This document shows, in pieces, positions 20,050 to 29,924 of a stretch of 64,000 nucleotides of DNA. The position numbers and the translations under genes are program-made. Location: NCBI GenBank assembly GCA_015065545.1, contig SVQA01000006.1:62001-126000 (forward strand). Direction: 5' to 3'. A model generated the notes under the pieces. It was not told the origin of the DNA. It saw only the letters and a program-made list of their open reading frames with translations, and ran no database searches. How positions within the stretch are numbered: position 1 is the stretch's first letter; every line of letters starts with the position of its first letter. This DNA comes from Oscillospiraceae bacterium (GTDB taxonomy: Bacteria; Bacillota; Clostridia; Oscillospirales; Acutalibacteraceae).

Positions 20050-21510
20050 TTAACCGTCGATATAAGTTTCGCCCTTTGTGTAAAGCTCAGGGTCAACCTG
20101 AACGCCGTCCTTAATAATCTCAAAGTGGAGGTGGTCGCCTGTGGAGTAGCCTGTGGAACCGACACCTGCAATAGCCTCGCCCTTGAGTACCTTGTCGCCT
20201 GTTTCAACATAGAGCTCACAAGCATGGGCATACATTGTCTGGAAGCCGTTGCCATGGTCAATAATTACATAGTAGCCGTAGCCTGAGTTATCATAGCCTG
20301 CCCAGGTAACAGTACCTGAGTCGGATGCTACAATATCCTGACCGTAAATGCCGTTCCAGGAAATATCGATACCATTGTGGAAGGTACCCCAACGATACTC
20401 ATAAACACTGGTAACGTTCTTTGTATAGGGTACAGGCCAAGTGAATGAGCCTGTTGCACTGTAGCTTTCCCTTGTGCCCACAACAAGAATCTGATCAACA
20501 GGTTCTTCTACAAGCTCTGTGGACTGAACAATTGAGTCTGTCTGCACACCGTCAATATAGACAAGTCTGTAAAGCACGCTCTCTTTGCCGGGCTTACCCT
20601 GTTGCTTAACCTCGCAGTAGGTATCAAGCTGGGATTCGTCGTACTCGTAAATAGTTGTAAAATATCTGTCGTACTCAACAGTAAGGTCTGTTTCCAGTCT
20701 TATAGAAAGGTTAAGCTTTGCACTTTCGATAATTTCCTGGGTTGATTTGATGGAATCAGCCGCATAAACACCGTCAAGAATCTTTACGTCGTTCTCGAAT
20801 GTTGTTGTGGTAGTTTCGTCGTAACGAGCCTTTGCATCGTTCAAAATCTTGGTAAGCTCTGCGGTGAGAGTCTTCTTATCCTGAGTTGCACCGTAAAAAA
20901 CATCGTCAATATAAAGACCTGAGGTCTGGGATACAACTGCGTCACTGCTGTCAACCAGCTTCTCGTAAACTTCTGTTACGGAGGCATTGTGTGAACCGTT
21001 TAAAGAAGGATAGCCAATCTGCATCAGAGGTGTAGAGGTTTCGGATGCAGTAGTTTTAGAAAGAGCATTGTGCATCTGTGCAGATGCCTTTGTAAGTACA
21101 TTCTCGTTCTCAATAGTTGCAATGTACTTGCCGTCAACACTAACCTGAAGAGGACTGTCATTTAAGGTCCAGAAGCAAATTGTGAGGATAAGCACTACTG
21201 CTGCTGTAATTGGTGCAAGAAGTGTTGCAATACCCTTGGGACTTCTCATGGACTCAAAGTAAGAGGAGCTTAAGTGGAAATGACGGATGCCCTTAAAAAA
21301 TTTTTTAGGTGTAAGAGTAGACCAGGTAATGTCACCCAGCTTCTTCTTTACAGCCTTTAAATCTCTGGAAACTTCTTTGGGGATTCTCTTTATAAATCTT
21401 ACAAGCTTCTTTGCTGTACTGATATTATTTTTACTGTTATTTTTCTGATTCTTTTTGTCAAGAGATTTGATTTCGCCGTATCCCTCAACACCGATAAACT
21501 TCATACTCAA
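20050..21510 (-). CDS. Membrane-anchored M23 family metallopeptidase
   Basis: HNGIDISWNGIYGQDIVASDSGTVTWAG, GYYVIIDHGNGFQTMYAHA, VGSTGYSTGDHLHFEI; N-terminal cytoplasmic segment plus TM. Confidence 0.92.
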   Translation of the reverse strand: MSMKFIGVEGYGEIKSLDKKNQKNNSKNNISTAKKLVRFIKRIPKEVSRDLKAVKKKLGDITWSTLTPKKFFKGIRHFHLSSSYFESMRSPKGIATLLAPITAAVVLILTICFWTLNDSPLQVSVDGKYIATIENENVLTKASAQMHNALSKTTASETSTPLMQIGYPSLNGSHNASVTEVYEKLVDSSDAVVSQTSGLYIDDVFYGATQDKKTLTAELTKILNDAKARYDETTTTTFENDVKILDGVYAADSIKSTQEIIESAKLNLSIRLETDLTVEYDRYFTTIYEYDESQLDTYCEVKQQGKPGKESVLYRLVYIDGVQTDSIVQSTELVEEPVDQILVVGTRESYSATGSFTWPVPYTKNVTSVYEYRWGTFHNGIDISWNGIYGQDIVASDSGTVTWAGYDNSGYGYYVIIDHGNGFQTMYAHACELYVETGDKVLKGEAIAGVGSTGYSTGDHLHFEIIKDGVQVDPELYTKGETYIDG

Positions 21511-21571
21511 ACAAAAATCTCCTTAATGTAATCGGGGCATAATATATTCGCTAAAATTGATTTGTGTTAGT

Positions 21572-21609
21572 TGTTACAAGCTTGTAACCATTGTAACACA
21601 CTTTGTAAT
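21572..21609. promoter_or_regulatory. WalR-box-like TGTWAH repeat cluster upstream of M23 peptidase
   Basis: TGTTAC-aagct-TGTAAC (21572-21588) matches TGTWAH-N5-TGTWAH; further TGTAAC at 21592 and TGTAAT at 21604; includes 16-bp palindrome gttacaagcttgtaac. Confidence 0.5.
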
Positions 21610-21711
21610 TATACCTTAAACAAAGTAAAAAAACAACCCTAAAATCAATTTTTTGGAACATTAGCCACTGTACACAAAGGAGATTAGCACTTTTTGTTCA
21701 ATTTAACGACA

Positions 21712-22167
21712 TTATTTGTATCTTACATCAAAGATAGTCCAGTCCTTGATTACATCAAGGTAATCTCTCATAAGCACCTTTGCTCCCTCAACATCATGGT
21801 CAAGGTAGTTTCCGCACTCTTTCCGCTCTGCTCCGGGAAGCACACCTTCATGGGCAATTCCCTGTTTGAGGGTTTCCTTAACAAGCTCAATTGCAGCTTT
21901 GTTTGAAAGATCGCGGACAATAAGGTAAAAGCCCGTGCGGCATCCCATAGGACCGAAATATACAACATTGTCGGCATACTTTGAGTTTCTTGCATAGGTT
22001 GCAAAAAGATGCTCCAAAGAATGCAGAGCTGCATTCTCAAGGAATGGAGGAGTGTTGGGTTTAACAAATCTCAGGTCATAGGTAATGATGTCCCCGTCAA
22101 TTCGTGACACATACATACCCTTCTGAAGAGTATCGTGGTCAACTGTAAAACTTGCAATTTTATTCAT
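21712..22167 (-). CDS. luxS: S-ribosylhomocysteine lyase LuxS
   Basis: SFTVDHDTLQKGMYVSR, DLRFVKPN, LHSLEHLFATYAR, YFGPMGCRTGFYLIV. Confidence 0.96.
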   Translation of the reverse strand: MNKIASFTVDHDTLQKGMYVSRIDGDIITYDLRFVKPNTPPFLENAALHSLEHLFATYARNSKYADNVVYFGPMGCRTGFYLIVRDLSNKAAIELVKETLKQGIAHEGVLPGAERKECGNYLDHDVEGAKVLMRDYLDVIKDWTIFDVRYK

Positions 22168-22181
22168 AAAACTTACCTCTC

Positions 22182-23246
22182 TTAATAATCTTTAAAGCAT
22201 ATATTAAGGTCAACATTTCCCGATATTCCGTCAACAGTACCCGAAGCTGTATACTGCCAGATCATATAATTATAATAAAGTCCGGGAGTATCGTTATAGA
22301 ACGCGTACCACAAATCAATATCGGAAAGCTGTGCCAGGTCATATTTATAGTATGCCAGAGCGGCACCTGTATATAAGCAGGGAGTATAGCCCTCTGCCTT
22401 TACTTTGTCGCAGAATGCTCTTGCACATTTTGTGAGTATATCGGGAGAAATATTCTCAGTTCTTGCACCGGTCACTCCCTCAATAGTTTCCCAGTCAAAA
22501 GCAAGAGGATAATCTAAGGCTTCACCCTCAAGCAAAGAAACAGAAAACTCCGCTTCTTCTATTGCTTCCTCCTCGGTTACAGCCTGAGAGAAGAAGTAAG
22601 CGCCTACCTTGATTCCTGCAGCACGGGCAGCACGAAGATTCTCAAGGAAAAGCGAGTCAGCATACATAACACCTTCCTCACCCCAGCCTCTGCCGCCTAT
22701 GCGAAGCATTGCAAAATCCACACCTGCGTCTTTTACTCTCTGCCAGTCGATTTCGCCGTTATGCTCGGAAACATCAACTCCCACATAGGAGCGGAGTCTT
22801 TCGCCTTCGTAGTAATACTTGAAGCCGTTGCTGTCCTCGCGGAAATTTTCTTCCTTATAAATACTCACAGGCACACCTGAAATTGCAGGAATAGCCACAT
22901 CCCCGTAAGCCGGGTTATATGTATATATACGGTCACTTTCCCCTGCCAATGCCACTTGGGAGTTTTTATTATAAATGCCTCTGTTTTCGCTGTTTATTGC
23001 ATCTATTTTATCCGACAATCTGCTCACAGAGCTTGCCACAATCACAAGTGATACAGACAAAGCAATTACAGCAACAAGCAGTACTGCCATTACAGGATTT
23101 ATATATCTGCTAAGTCTTACTATTATATTCTTTGAGCCCTTAGTTATAGTCTCGCTTTCTGTTGCTGCTTCATTTAAAACTTCATTATTTTCTTCAAATG
23201 TTTTATCATCTTTAATCTCTGTTTCTAAGCTCATATTTCCACCCAC
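22182..23246 (-). CDS. Membrane-anchored GH25 family lysozyme
   Basis: TM near N-terminus; VGVDVSEHNGEIDWQRVKDAGVDFAMLRIGGRGW, KVGAYFFSQAVTEEEA, LAFDWE, LYTGAALAYY, IWQYTASGTVDGISGNVDLN. Confidence 0.93.
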   Translation of the reverse strand: MGGNMSLETEIKDDKTFEENNEVLNEAATESETITKGSKNIIVRLSRYINPVMAVLLVAVIALSVSLVIVASSVSRLSDKIDAINSENRGIYNKNSQVALAGESDRIYTYNPAYGDVAIPAISGVPVSIYKEENFREDSNGFKYYYEGERLRSYVGVDVSEHNGEIDWQRVKDAGVDFAMLRIGGRGWGEEGVMYADSLFLENLRAARAAGIKVGAYFFSQAVTEEEAIEEAEFSVSLLEGEALDYPLAFDWETIEGVTGARTENISPDILTKCARAFCDKVKAEGYTPCLYTGAALAYYKYDLAQLSDIDLWYAFYNDTPGLYYNYMIWQYTASGTVDGISGNVDLNICFKDY

Positions 23247-23397
23247 CTTTTATGCCGCAAAATGCGACAAATATAGAATAACATAAAAAAGAGGGAATGT
23301 AAATATTTTATGGGCTTTATAGTCAAGTCTTGAAATAAATACAAATTGATTGTATAATTATAATAAGGTATTATTTTTTAAAAAAGGAGGGATATGG

Positions 23398-23640
23398 ATG
23401 AACACAACTGAAAACGACTTTCAAAGAACAATCTGTTTACTTGAAGAAGTTGACAACTGCTCTACTATTTCAGAGCTTTTTGAGCTTGTCAGAAATGAGA
23501 AGATAGACATCCGTATGCAGACTTTGTGCAGTGCATCCAACATCCCGCCAAAAATGTTTAACCACGATCCCGAATCCATGGAGCCTGCATTTGAAAGGCT
23601 CAAAAAACTCGTAAAGCTGGCAATTGAGCATAACAGATAA
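23398..23640 (+). CDS. Small (~80 aa) protein of unknown function
   Basis: aaaggaggg RBS just before ATG at 23398 (ORF track extends upstream to 23350). Confidence 0.6.
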   Translation: MNTTENDFQRTICLLEEVDNCSTISELFELVRNEKIDIRMQTLCSASNIPPKMFNHDPESMEPAFERLKKLVKLAIEHNR

Positions 23641-23658
23641 CACTTAAACAATAAGCGA

Positions 23659-23686
23659 AACCGTCCCGAGATTTATCGGGACGGTT
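23659..23686 (+). terminator. Rho-independent terminator
   Basis: aaccgtcccga / tcgggacggtt followed by attttttac. Confidence 0.8.
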
Positions 23687-23700
23687 ATTTTTTACTTAAA

Positions 23701-24861
23701 TTATTCTTCAGAAGTACCTTCCTCGGCTACACTTACCTTTTTAGCTGATTTCTTTTTGAAGGTAAACTTCTTTTTTGGAGCTGTATCTCCGTTTCCGACA
23801 GGCTTCCAAAGCTGAATTATTCCGCCCTCCTGAAGCTTCACAAGGATTATAATGGTAACGGGGAAAAGCATCATACCGATAACACCGAAGGTCTTGAGTC
23901 CCACATACATAGCAATGAGTGTAACAATGGGAGGCAAACCCACCTGCTGACCGATAATTCTGGGCTCGATAATATTTCTGACAACAAGAATTGTAATATA
24001 CATTACAAGCAAACCTATACCAAGTACAAAGTTGCCCATAAGCATTGCGATAATGCCCCAAGGGATAAGCACCGCACCTGTACCGATAACAGGAAGAATA
24101 TCGAGCACCGCAACAACAATTGCAAGCACAACCGCATAGTCAACCTTAAGAATACTCAAACCGATAAACAGCTCCGTAAATGTAATGAACATAATGATAA
24201 TATATCCGCGGAGCATTTTGAGGATATTGGTAACGAAAAGCCGCTTTGCATTGATAACAATCTTTGCTTTTTTCTCGCTGAGCTGAGCAATAATAAAATC
24301 TGAAACCTTTCGGTAATCCTTGGTAAGATAGCAGGAAGCTACAACCGAGAAGATAACAGAAATAAGCACTCCCGTACCCTGAGTTAAAAATCCTTCTGCA
24401 AAAGAAGTAGCAAAGCCTGCCAGACCGCTCACCAGAGTTTCGACCACAGTACCGGGGGCATCCTGCATTGCTGTGTTTACTCCTTCGGGAAGATTCTTGG
24501 AAAAGCTTGAAAACCAAAGCGAAATATCTGCAAAGGTCTGCTTAATATCGGGAACAATCCCCATAAGCCAATCCGCAAATCCGTCTGCTTCTTCTACAAG
24601 CTTCCAGATAATCAAGCCTATCAGTGCAAACAATGATATAAGCACCAGAAGCACCAAAGCTATAGACCAGAAGGTTCTTGATACCTTCGTTTTTTTCGTT
24701 AAGTAATCAACAGGTTTCTGCAGCACAATTGCCACGATAAAACCGATTATGAAGGGAAGTGTCCACACCGCAATGTACTTCATAAAGAAGTAGATGAGGA
24801 AAAGCACAATTCCTATAAACAAGACATCGATTATGAGTCTTCTTTTTTTCTCTGTTGTCAA
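23701..24861 (-). CDS. AI-2E transporter family membrane protein
   Basis: Multiple TM segments; DILPVIGTGAVLIPWGIIAML, EPRIIGQQVGLPPIVTLIAMYVGLKTFGVIGMML. Confidence 0.9.
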   Translation of the reverse strand: MTTEKKRRLIIDVLFIGIVLFLIYFFMKYIAVWTLPFIIGFIVAIVLQKPVDYLTKKTKVSRTFWSIALVLLVLISLFALIGLIIWKLVEEADGFADWLMGIVPDIKQTFADISLWFSSFSKNLPEGVNTAMQDAPGTVVETLVSGLAGFATSFAEGFLTQGTGVLISVIFSVVASCYLTKDYRKVSDFIIAQLSEKKAKIVINAKRLFVTNILKMLRGYIIIMFITFTELFIGLSILKVDYAVVLAIVVAVLDILPVIGTGAVLIPWGIIAMLMGNFVLGIGLLVMYITILVVRNIIEPRIIGQQVGLPPIVTLIAMYVGLKTFGVIGMMLFPVTIIILVKLQEGGIIQLWKPVGNGDTAPKKKFTFKKKSAKKVSVAEEGTSEE

Positions 24862-25042
24862 AATTTTTACACCTCTTATTTATTACATCAGACTCTTTAA
24901 TATGTAAAATTATAAAGATATATATATAATATCACCTAATTTAAAATTTGACAATATGTATAACAAAATTCTCCCAACTTAATTGACGAAACAACATATA
25001 TATTATATACTGTTTATATACTCGTTTTAAGGAAGTGCTACA

Positions 25043-26482
25043 ATGAAAAAAATAGTTTCGATTTTCACAATCCTTGCATTGCTTTTATCCTGCTTTGCAA
25101 TCATTGGTATGTCAGTTTCTGCTGCCACCCACAACTTCACTTATAAGGCTCTCTCAGAGACTACCGCAGAAATCACAGGCTATTCCGGTGACGGCGGCAA
25201 CTTAACAATTCCCGAAAAAATAGACGGCCTTGAGATTGTAGCCATTGGTAACGAGGCGTTTTATCAAAACAAAACGCTCGGCAACATCACTCTTCCCGAC
25301 ACTGTTGAAACTATCGGTCACAAAGCTTTTTCAGGCTCTTTCATCAAAGGCATCACAATGACCGACTCTGTTGTTGAAATCGGCACCAATGCTTTCTCCT
25401 ACTGTATTTACCTTGAAAATGTAACACTTTCAGGCGGACTTAACGCAATCAGCAACAACGCTTTTTCTTACTGTACCCGACTTAAAAGCATTGTAATTCC
25501 CGAGGGCATCAGCCATATTGACATAAGTGCATTTCAGAGCTGCAATCATCTTTCGGATGTAAAGCTCCCCACAACAATCGATACTATCGATGAATACGCC
25601 TTTGCATACTGTGCCATTACAAAGATAGTTTTGCCTGAAGGTCTGGAAGATATAAAAAATGTAGCCTTTTTCCAGTGTGAAAAACTTGAAACCTTAACAA
25701 TCCCCTCCACAGTAAAAGAAATCGGCGACTTTGCGTTTTCCGGATGTCTGGCTCTTAAGAAGCTCACTATCTGTGACGGTTTAAAGAAAATCGGCAACTA
25801 TGCTTTTGATGCTTGTCCCTTCAAAGAGGTTACCGTGCCCGACTCTGTAGAGGAAATCGGACTTTATGCCCTCGGCTTTACAGATTATTTGGTTGAAATT
25901 GAAAAAACCGAGGATTTCACAATTACCTGTAAAAAGGACACAGCAGCATACAACTACGCTACTGAAAACCTCATTAACATAAACCTTATTGAAGATGAGC
26001 CTGTGATAGAGCCCTCATCAAGCACAAATGGCGAAATTCCCACAGTGCCTACCTCAAGCTCAACAGTAGAGATTCCTACAACTCCCACCTCAAGCTCAAC
26101 AGAGGAAATCCCCTCTGCCCCCACCCAAAGCTCCACTCAGGAAAACTCTTCTGTTCCCACACCAAGCTCTACCGAGGAGCTTCCCTCAATCCCAACATCA
26201 TCTTCAAAAACCACCAACACCTCCCCCACAGTGCCCACATCCTCATCTTCCGACATCACACCGCCTGCTCCCTCAAAGATGCTTGGTGATGTAGACACAA
26301 ACGGCATCGTTAACGTTAAAGACGCTACTGCCATTCAGAAGCAGATAGCAGGACTTGAGGTTATCCGTTATGACGAGTCAGTTGCAGATTCTGACGAAAA
26401 CGGCTCTGTAAATGTTAAAGACGCAACCGCTGTTCAGAAATGGGTAGCAGGTCTGCTCGAGAACAGTAACATCGGCAAATAA
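25043..26482 (+). CDS. Secreted BspA-type leucine-rich repeat protein with Ser/Thr/Pro linker and C-terminal dockerin-like module
   Basis: LRR_5-type repeats (IGNEAFYQNKTLGNITLPDTVETIGHKAFS...), S/T/P repeats, GDVDTNGIVNVKDATAIQKQIAGLEV...SDENGSVNVKDATAVQKWVAGL. Confidence 0.9.
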   Translation: MKKIVSIFTILALLLSCFAIIGMSVSAATHNFTYKALSETTAEITGYSGDGGNLTIPEKIDGLEIVAIGNEAFYQNKTLGNITLPDTVETIGHKAFSGSFIKGITMTDSVVEIGTNAFSYCIYLENVTLSGGLNAISNNAFSYCTRLKSIVIPEGISHIDISAFQSCNHLSDVKLPTTIDTIDEYAFAYCAITKIVLPEGLEDIKNVAFFQCEKLETLTIPSTVKEIGDFAFSGCLALKKLTICDGLKKIGNYAFDACPFKEVTVPDSVEEIGLYALGFTDYLVEIEKTEDFTITCKKDTAAYNYATENLININLIEDEPVIEPSSSTNGEIPTVPTSSSTVEIPTTPTSSSTEEIPSAPTQSSTQENSSVPTPSSTEELPSIPTSSSKTTNTSPTVPTSSSSDITPPAPSKMLGDVDTNGIVNVKDATAIQKQIAGLEVIRYDESVADSDENGSVNVKDATAVQKWVAGLLENSNIGK

Positions 26483-26495
26483 TAAAAAATGCTTT

Positions 26496-26521
26496 AATCC
26501 CTCTGTACTTGCAGAGGGATT
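26496..26521 (+). terminator. Rho-independent terminator
   Basis: aatccctctg / cagagggatt followed by tttttc. Confidence 0.8.
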
Positions 26522-26545
26522 TTTTCTTTGCCTGTTTACACGTAA

Positions 26546-26579
26546 AAAGCCTGTCTGCAAAACTTTACAGACAGGCTTT
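26546..26579 (-). terminator. Terminator downstream of EF-G-like gene
   Basis: aaagcctgtctg / cagacaggcttt. Confidence 0.7.
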
Positions 26580-26595
26580 AAGTGTTATTCTTTAA

Positions 26596-28662
26596 TTATT
26601 CTTCTGCTTCCTTCTTTGCTGCTTCGATAACCTTCTGTGCAACATTTGCGGGAGCATCCTCATAGCGAACAAAGTCAAAGCTGAAACGACCTCTGCCCTG
26701 TGTTACCTGACGGATGTAAGTAGAGAAGTCGTGCATCTCTGCCATAGGAACTTCCGCATCAACAGTCTGCTGACCATCTTCGCCGGGCTCCATACCCAGA
26801 ACTCTGCCTCGACGCTTGTTAACCTCACCCATAATATCGCCCATGTTTGCATCGGGAACAGTACACTTAAGCGAACCAACAGGCTCCAAAAGTGCAGGAT
26901 TTGCAACTGCCATACCATTCTTGAAAGCAACCTTGGCTGCCATCTTGAATGCCATTTCGTTGGAGTCAACAGGATGGTAAGAACCATCGTAAAGTGTAGC
27001 CTTAAGACCTACAACGGGATATCCTGCAAGGGGACCCTTCTGGATAGCTTCTCTCAGACCCTTTTCAACTGCAGGGAAGAAGTTCTTGGGAACAGAGCCG
27101 CCAACAACTCTCTCTGCAAACTCAAGGTCTGTGCAGTCACAAGGCTCGAACTCAATCCAAACATCACCGAACTGACCTGAGCCGCCGGACTGCTTCTTAT
27201 GTCTGCCCTGAACCTGAACCTTCTTACGAATTGCCTCACGATAAGCTACCTTGGGTTTCTTGAGAGTTACCTCAACATTGAATTTACTCTTAAGCTTACA
27301 TACTACTATATCAAGATGCTGTTCACCCTTACCGGAGAGAACCATCTCTTTTGTTTCTTTATCCGACTTAAATCCGAGGGAGGGATCTTCCTCAATAAGT
27401 CTTGCGATACCCTGTGCAACCTTGTCTTCTTCGCCGCTCTTCTTGGGGAAGATAGCCATAGAGAAGGAGGGCTTGTTGTACTGAGGACCTGCAAGAGTTA
27501 CAACTCTCTTGGGTGAGCAGAGTGTGTCGCCTGTAGCGGCAGAAGAAAGCTTGGGAATAGCACCAATATCACCTGCACCAACGAAGGGAACATCCACCTG
27601 CTTTTTACCTCTTACAAGGAATACCTTTGCGATTCTCTCGCTTTCACCTGTTCTTGCATTAACAAGAGGAGCATCAGCAGAAACCTTACCTGCAATAACC
27701 TTGAAGTAAGAAAGCTTGCCAACAAAGGGGTCAGCAACGGTCTTGAAGATAGTTGCAACTGTGGGAGCATTCTCGTCAACCTCAATCTTAACATCCTCGC
27801 CGTTTTCGTCCTTACCAACCTCTGCGCTGATAACAGCTGCAGGAGGTGTGTACTTAACGATAGCATCAAGAAGAACATCCATACCTGCCTGTGTGATAGC
27901 CTCAACACAGAATACGGGAGCAATGTCACCGGAGATAACAGCGTTCTTAATACCCTCGTTCATCTCTTCTGCAGTGAACTCCTCACCGCCGAAGAATTTA
28001 TCCATAAGTTCCTCAGAAGTTTCTGCAACAGCTTCCTTGATAGCATTTGTGTACTCATCAAGCTTTTCAAATGCAGGCATTGCAATTTCTGTAGCCTTGG
28101 AGCCATTATATGTATATGCCTTCTGATTTGCCAGGTCAATATATGCAGTAGCCTTACCGCCTTCTACAACAGGAACAAATACGGGACAAACATTGTAACC
28201 GTATCTTTCCTTAAGCTCGTCGATAAGTGCGTAATAATCTACGTTGGGATCACACATTCCGTTAACAATAAAGAATCTGGGACGCTTGCCTCTTCTTGCA
28301 AATTTAAAGCCACGCTCTGTACCAACGTTGATACCGCCCTTTGCAGATACAACGATACCTACGGAATCGGCTGCACGAATAGCCTCAACACAGCCTGCCA
28401 TATAGTCGTAAAGACCGGGAGCATCCAGAATATTAATCTTTGAGTCCTTCCACTCAACGGGAGCTGCTGCCAAGGCAACAGATACTTTTCTCTTAATTTC
28501 TTCAGGGTCAAAGTCCATAACAGTATTTCCGTCCTGAGTTTTGCCCATACGGTCGATAACTCCGGTCATAAACAGCATTGCCTCGGTAAGAGTAGTCTTA
28601 CCTGCACCGCTATGACCGGTAAGCGCAATGTTATAAATTTTGTCTGCTGTGTACTGTTTCAT
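26596..28662 (-). CDS. Elongation factor G-like GTPase paralogue
   Basis: GHSGAGKTTLTEAML P-loop, DAPGLYDYMAG, VNGMCDPN; EF-G domain IV/V motifs (GSGQFGDVWIEFEP, GRVLGMEPGEDGQQTVDAEVPMAEMHDFSTYIRQVTQGRGRFSFDF). Confidence 0.9.
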   Translation of the reverse strand: MKQYTADKIYNIALTGHSGAGKTTLTEAMLFMTGVIDRMGKTQDGNTVMDFDPEEIKRKVSVALAAAPVEWKDSKINILDAPGLYDYMAGCVEAIRAADSVGIVVSAKGGINVGTERGFKFARRGKRPRFFIVNGMCDPNVDYYALIDELKERYGYNVCPVFVPVVEGGKATAYIDLANQKAYTYNGSKATEIAMPAFEKLDEYTNAIKEAVAETSEELMDKFFGGEEFTAEEMNEGIKNAVISGDIAPVFCVEAITQAGMDVLLDAIVKYTPPAAVISAEVGKDENGEDVKIEVDENAPTVATIFKTVADPFVGKLSYFKVIAGKVSADAPLVNARTGESERIAKVFLVRGKKQVDVPFVGAGDIGAIPKLSSAATGDTLCSPKRVVTLAGPQYNKPSFSMAIFPKKSGEEDKVAQGIARLIEEDPSLGFKSDKETKEMVLSGKGEQHLDIVVCKLKSKFNVEVTLKKPKVAYREAIRKKVQVQGRHKKQSGGSGQFGDVWIEFEPCDCTDLEFAERVVGGSVPKNFFPAVEKGLREAIQKGPLAGYPVVGLKATLYDGSYHPVDSNEMAFKMAAKVAFKNGMAVANPALLEPVGSLKCTVPDANMGDIMGEVNKRRGRVLGMEPGEDGQQTVDAEVPMAEMHDFSTYIRQVTQGRGRFSFDFVRYEDAPANVAQKVIEAAKKEAEE

Positions 28663-28913
28663 AAAAATTTAACTCCTTTCGTGCCTTTGGCGGCAACGGA
28701 TATATGCGTACTCAAATGATTAGTAAACTATAAAAAACCAAACACTAAAAGTAACTGTTTTCATTATATCAAAGTGAATTTCATAACACAACATAAAATT
28801 GCCATAGTTCCCGAATTTTGACTTTTCGCACGGATTGGAACAAGCTCGTTTGTGCATTATGCACAATATTTTCTATTGCAGTTAAAAGTATTTACACTAC
28901 GATACCAAGAAAA

Positions 28914-28946
28914 GAGGTCTTGTCCCGAGTAAAAGGACAAGACCTC
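28914..28946. terminator. Strong hairpin terminator downstream of cysK
   Basis: gaggtcttgtcc-gagtaaaa... / ggacaagacctc; T-tract on both sides when read per strand. Confidence 0.75.
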
Positions 28947-28991
28947 AATGTTTTTTAGATTCTTAACCTTTGCAATAATCTATGCAAAAGC

Positions 28992-29924
28992 TCAGTCAAA
29001 TATACCTGTGGAAAGATACCTTTCTCCTGTGTCGGGCAAGAGAGCAACCACTCGTTTACCCCCATTCTCTTCTCTCTTTGCAAGCTCCATAGCTGCAAAG
29101 AGTGCCGCACCGGAAGAAATACCTACAAGATAACCCTCCGTTCTTGAGAGCTCTCTGCAAACTGCGAAAGCATCCTTCTCCCAAACAGGAAAAACCTCGT
29201 CAATAATTTCTGTGTCAAGTATATCGGGAATAAAGTTAGCGCCTATTCCCTGAAGTCCGTGAGAGCCCGCCTCGCCGCCTGAAAGGAGAGGAGATTTTTT
29301 GGGCTCCACAGCTATGATTTTTACATTAAGATTTTTGCTTTTAAGATATTTTGCCACACCTGTCAGAGTACCGCCTGTACCCACACCTGCCACAAAAACA
29401 TCAACAGCGCCCTCGGTGTCCTGCCAGATTTCAGGACCCGTTGTTTCAAAGTGGGCTTTTGCATTCGCCTCGTTTTCAAACTGAGAAGGCATAAAGCTGC
29501 CCTCATTTTCTTCGTATATCTCTCGGGCTTTTTTTATAGCACCACTCATACCCATTGAGCCGTCAGTAAGTACAATCTCTGCGCCGTAAGCTTTCAAGAG
29601 ATTTCTTCTTTCAACGCTCATTGTGTCAGGCATTGTAAGTATAACTTTATATCCGCGGGATGCCGCCACTGCCGCAAGTCCGATACCTGTATTACCCGAG
29701 GTGGGTTCAATAATAAGAGAGCCTTCTCTCAATATGCCTTTCTCCTCTGCGTCCTTTATCATATAGAGTGCCGCTCTGTCTTTAACACTTCCTGCAGGAT
29801 TGAAGTACTCAAGCTTTGCAAGAAGCTCCGCTTTAACACCCTTATCCTTTGTAAAGTTCTGAAGATTTACCAAGGGAGTAGAACCGATAACCTCTGTTAT
29901 ATCCTTATATATTTTCATATACAC
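28992..29924 (-). CDS. cysK: Cysteine synthase (O-acetylserine sulfhydrylase)
   Basis: IGSTPLVNL, NPAGSVKDRAALYMI, EPTSGNTGIGLAAVAASRGYK, GTGGTLTGVAKYLK, VGISSGAALFAA. Confidence 0.95.
   Translation of the reverse strand: MYMKIYKDITEVIGSTPLVNLQNFTKDKGVKAELLAKLEYFNPAGSVKDRAALYMIKDAEEKGILREGSLIIEPTSGNTGIGLAAVAASRGYKVILTMPDTMSVERRNLLKAYGAEIVLTDGSMGMSGAIKKAREIYEENEGSFMPSQFENEANAKAHFETTGPEIWQDTEGAVDVFVAGVGTGGTLTGVAKYLKSKNLNVKIIAVEPKKSPLLSGGEAGSHGLQGIGANFIPDILDTEIIDEVFPVWEKDAFAVCRELSRTEGYLVGISSGAALFAAMELAKREENGGKRVVALLPDTGERYLSTGIFD

Noticed and set aside
21712-24861. Complete AI-2 quorum-sensing circuit (luxS plus AI-2E transporter)
   Set aside because: AI-2E family membership does not prove AI-2 export and many members transport other solutes; no Lsr or AI-2 receptor gene nearby.
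26020-26270. CRISPR-like or tandem-repeat array (tcaagctcaac / cccacctc repeats)
   Set aside because: In-frame Ser/Thr/Pro linker repeats of the LRR-dockerin protein, not spaced direct repeats.
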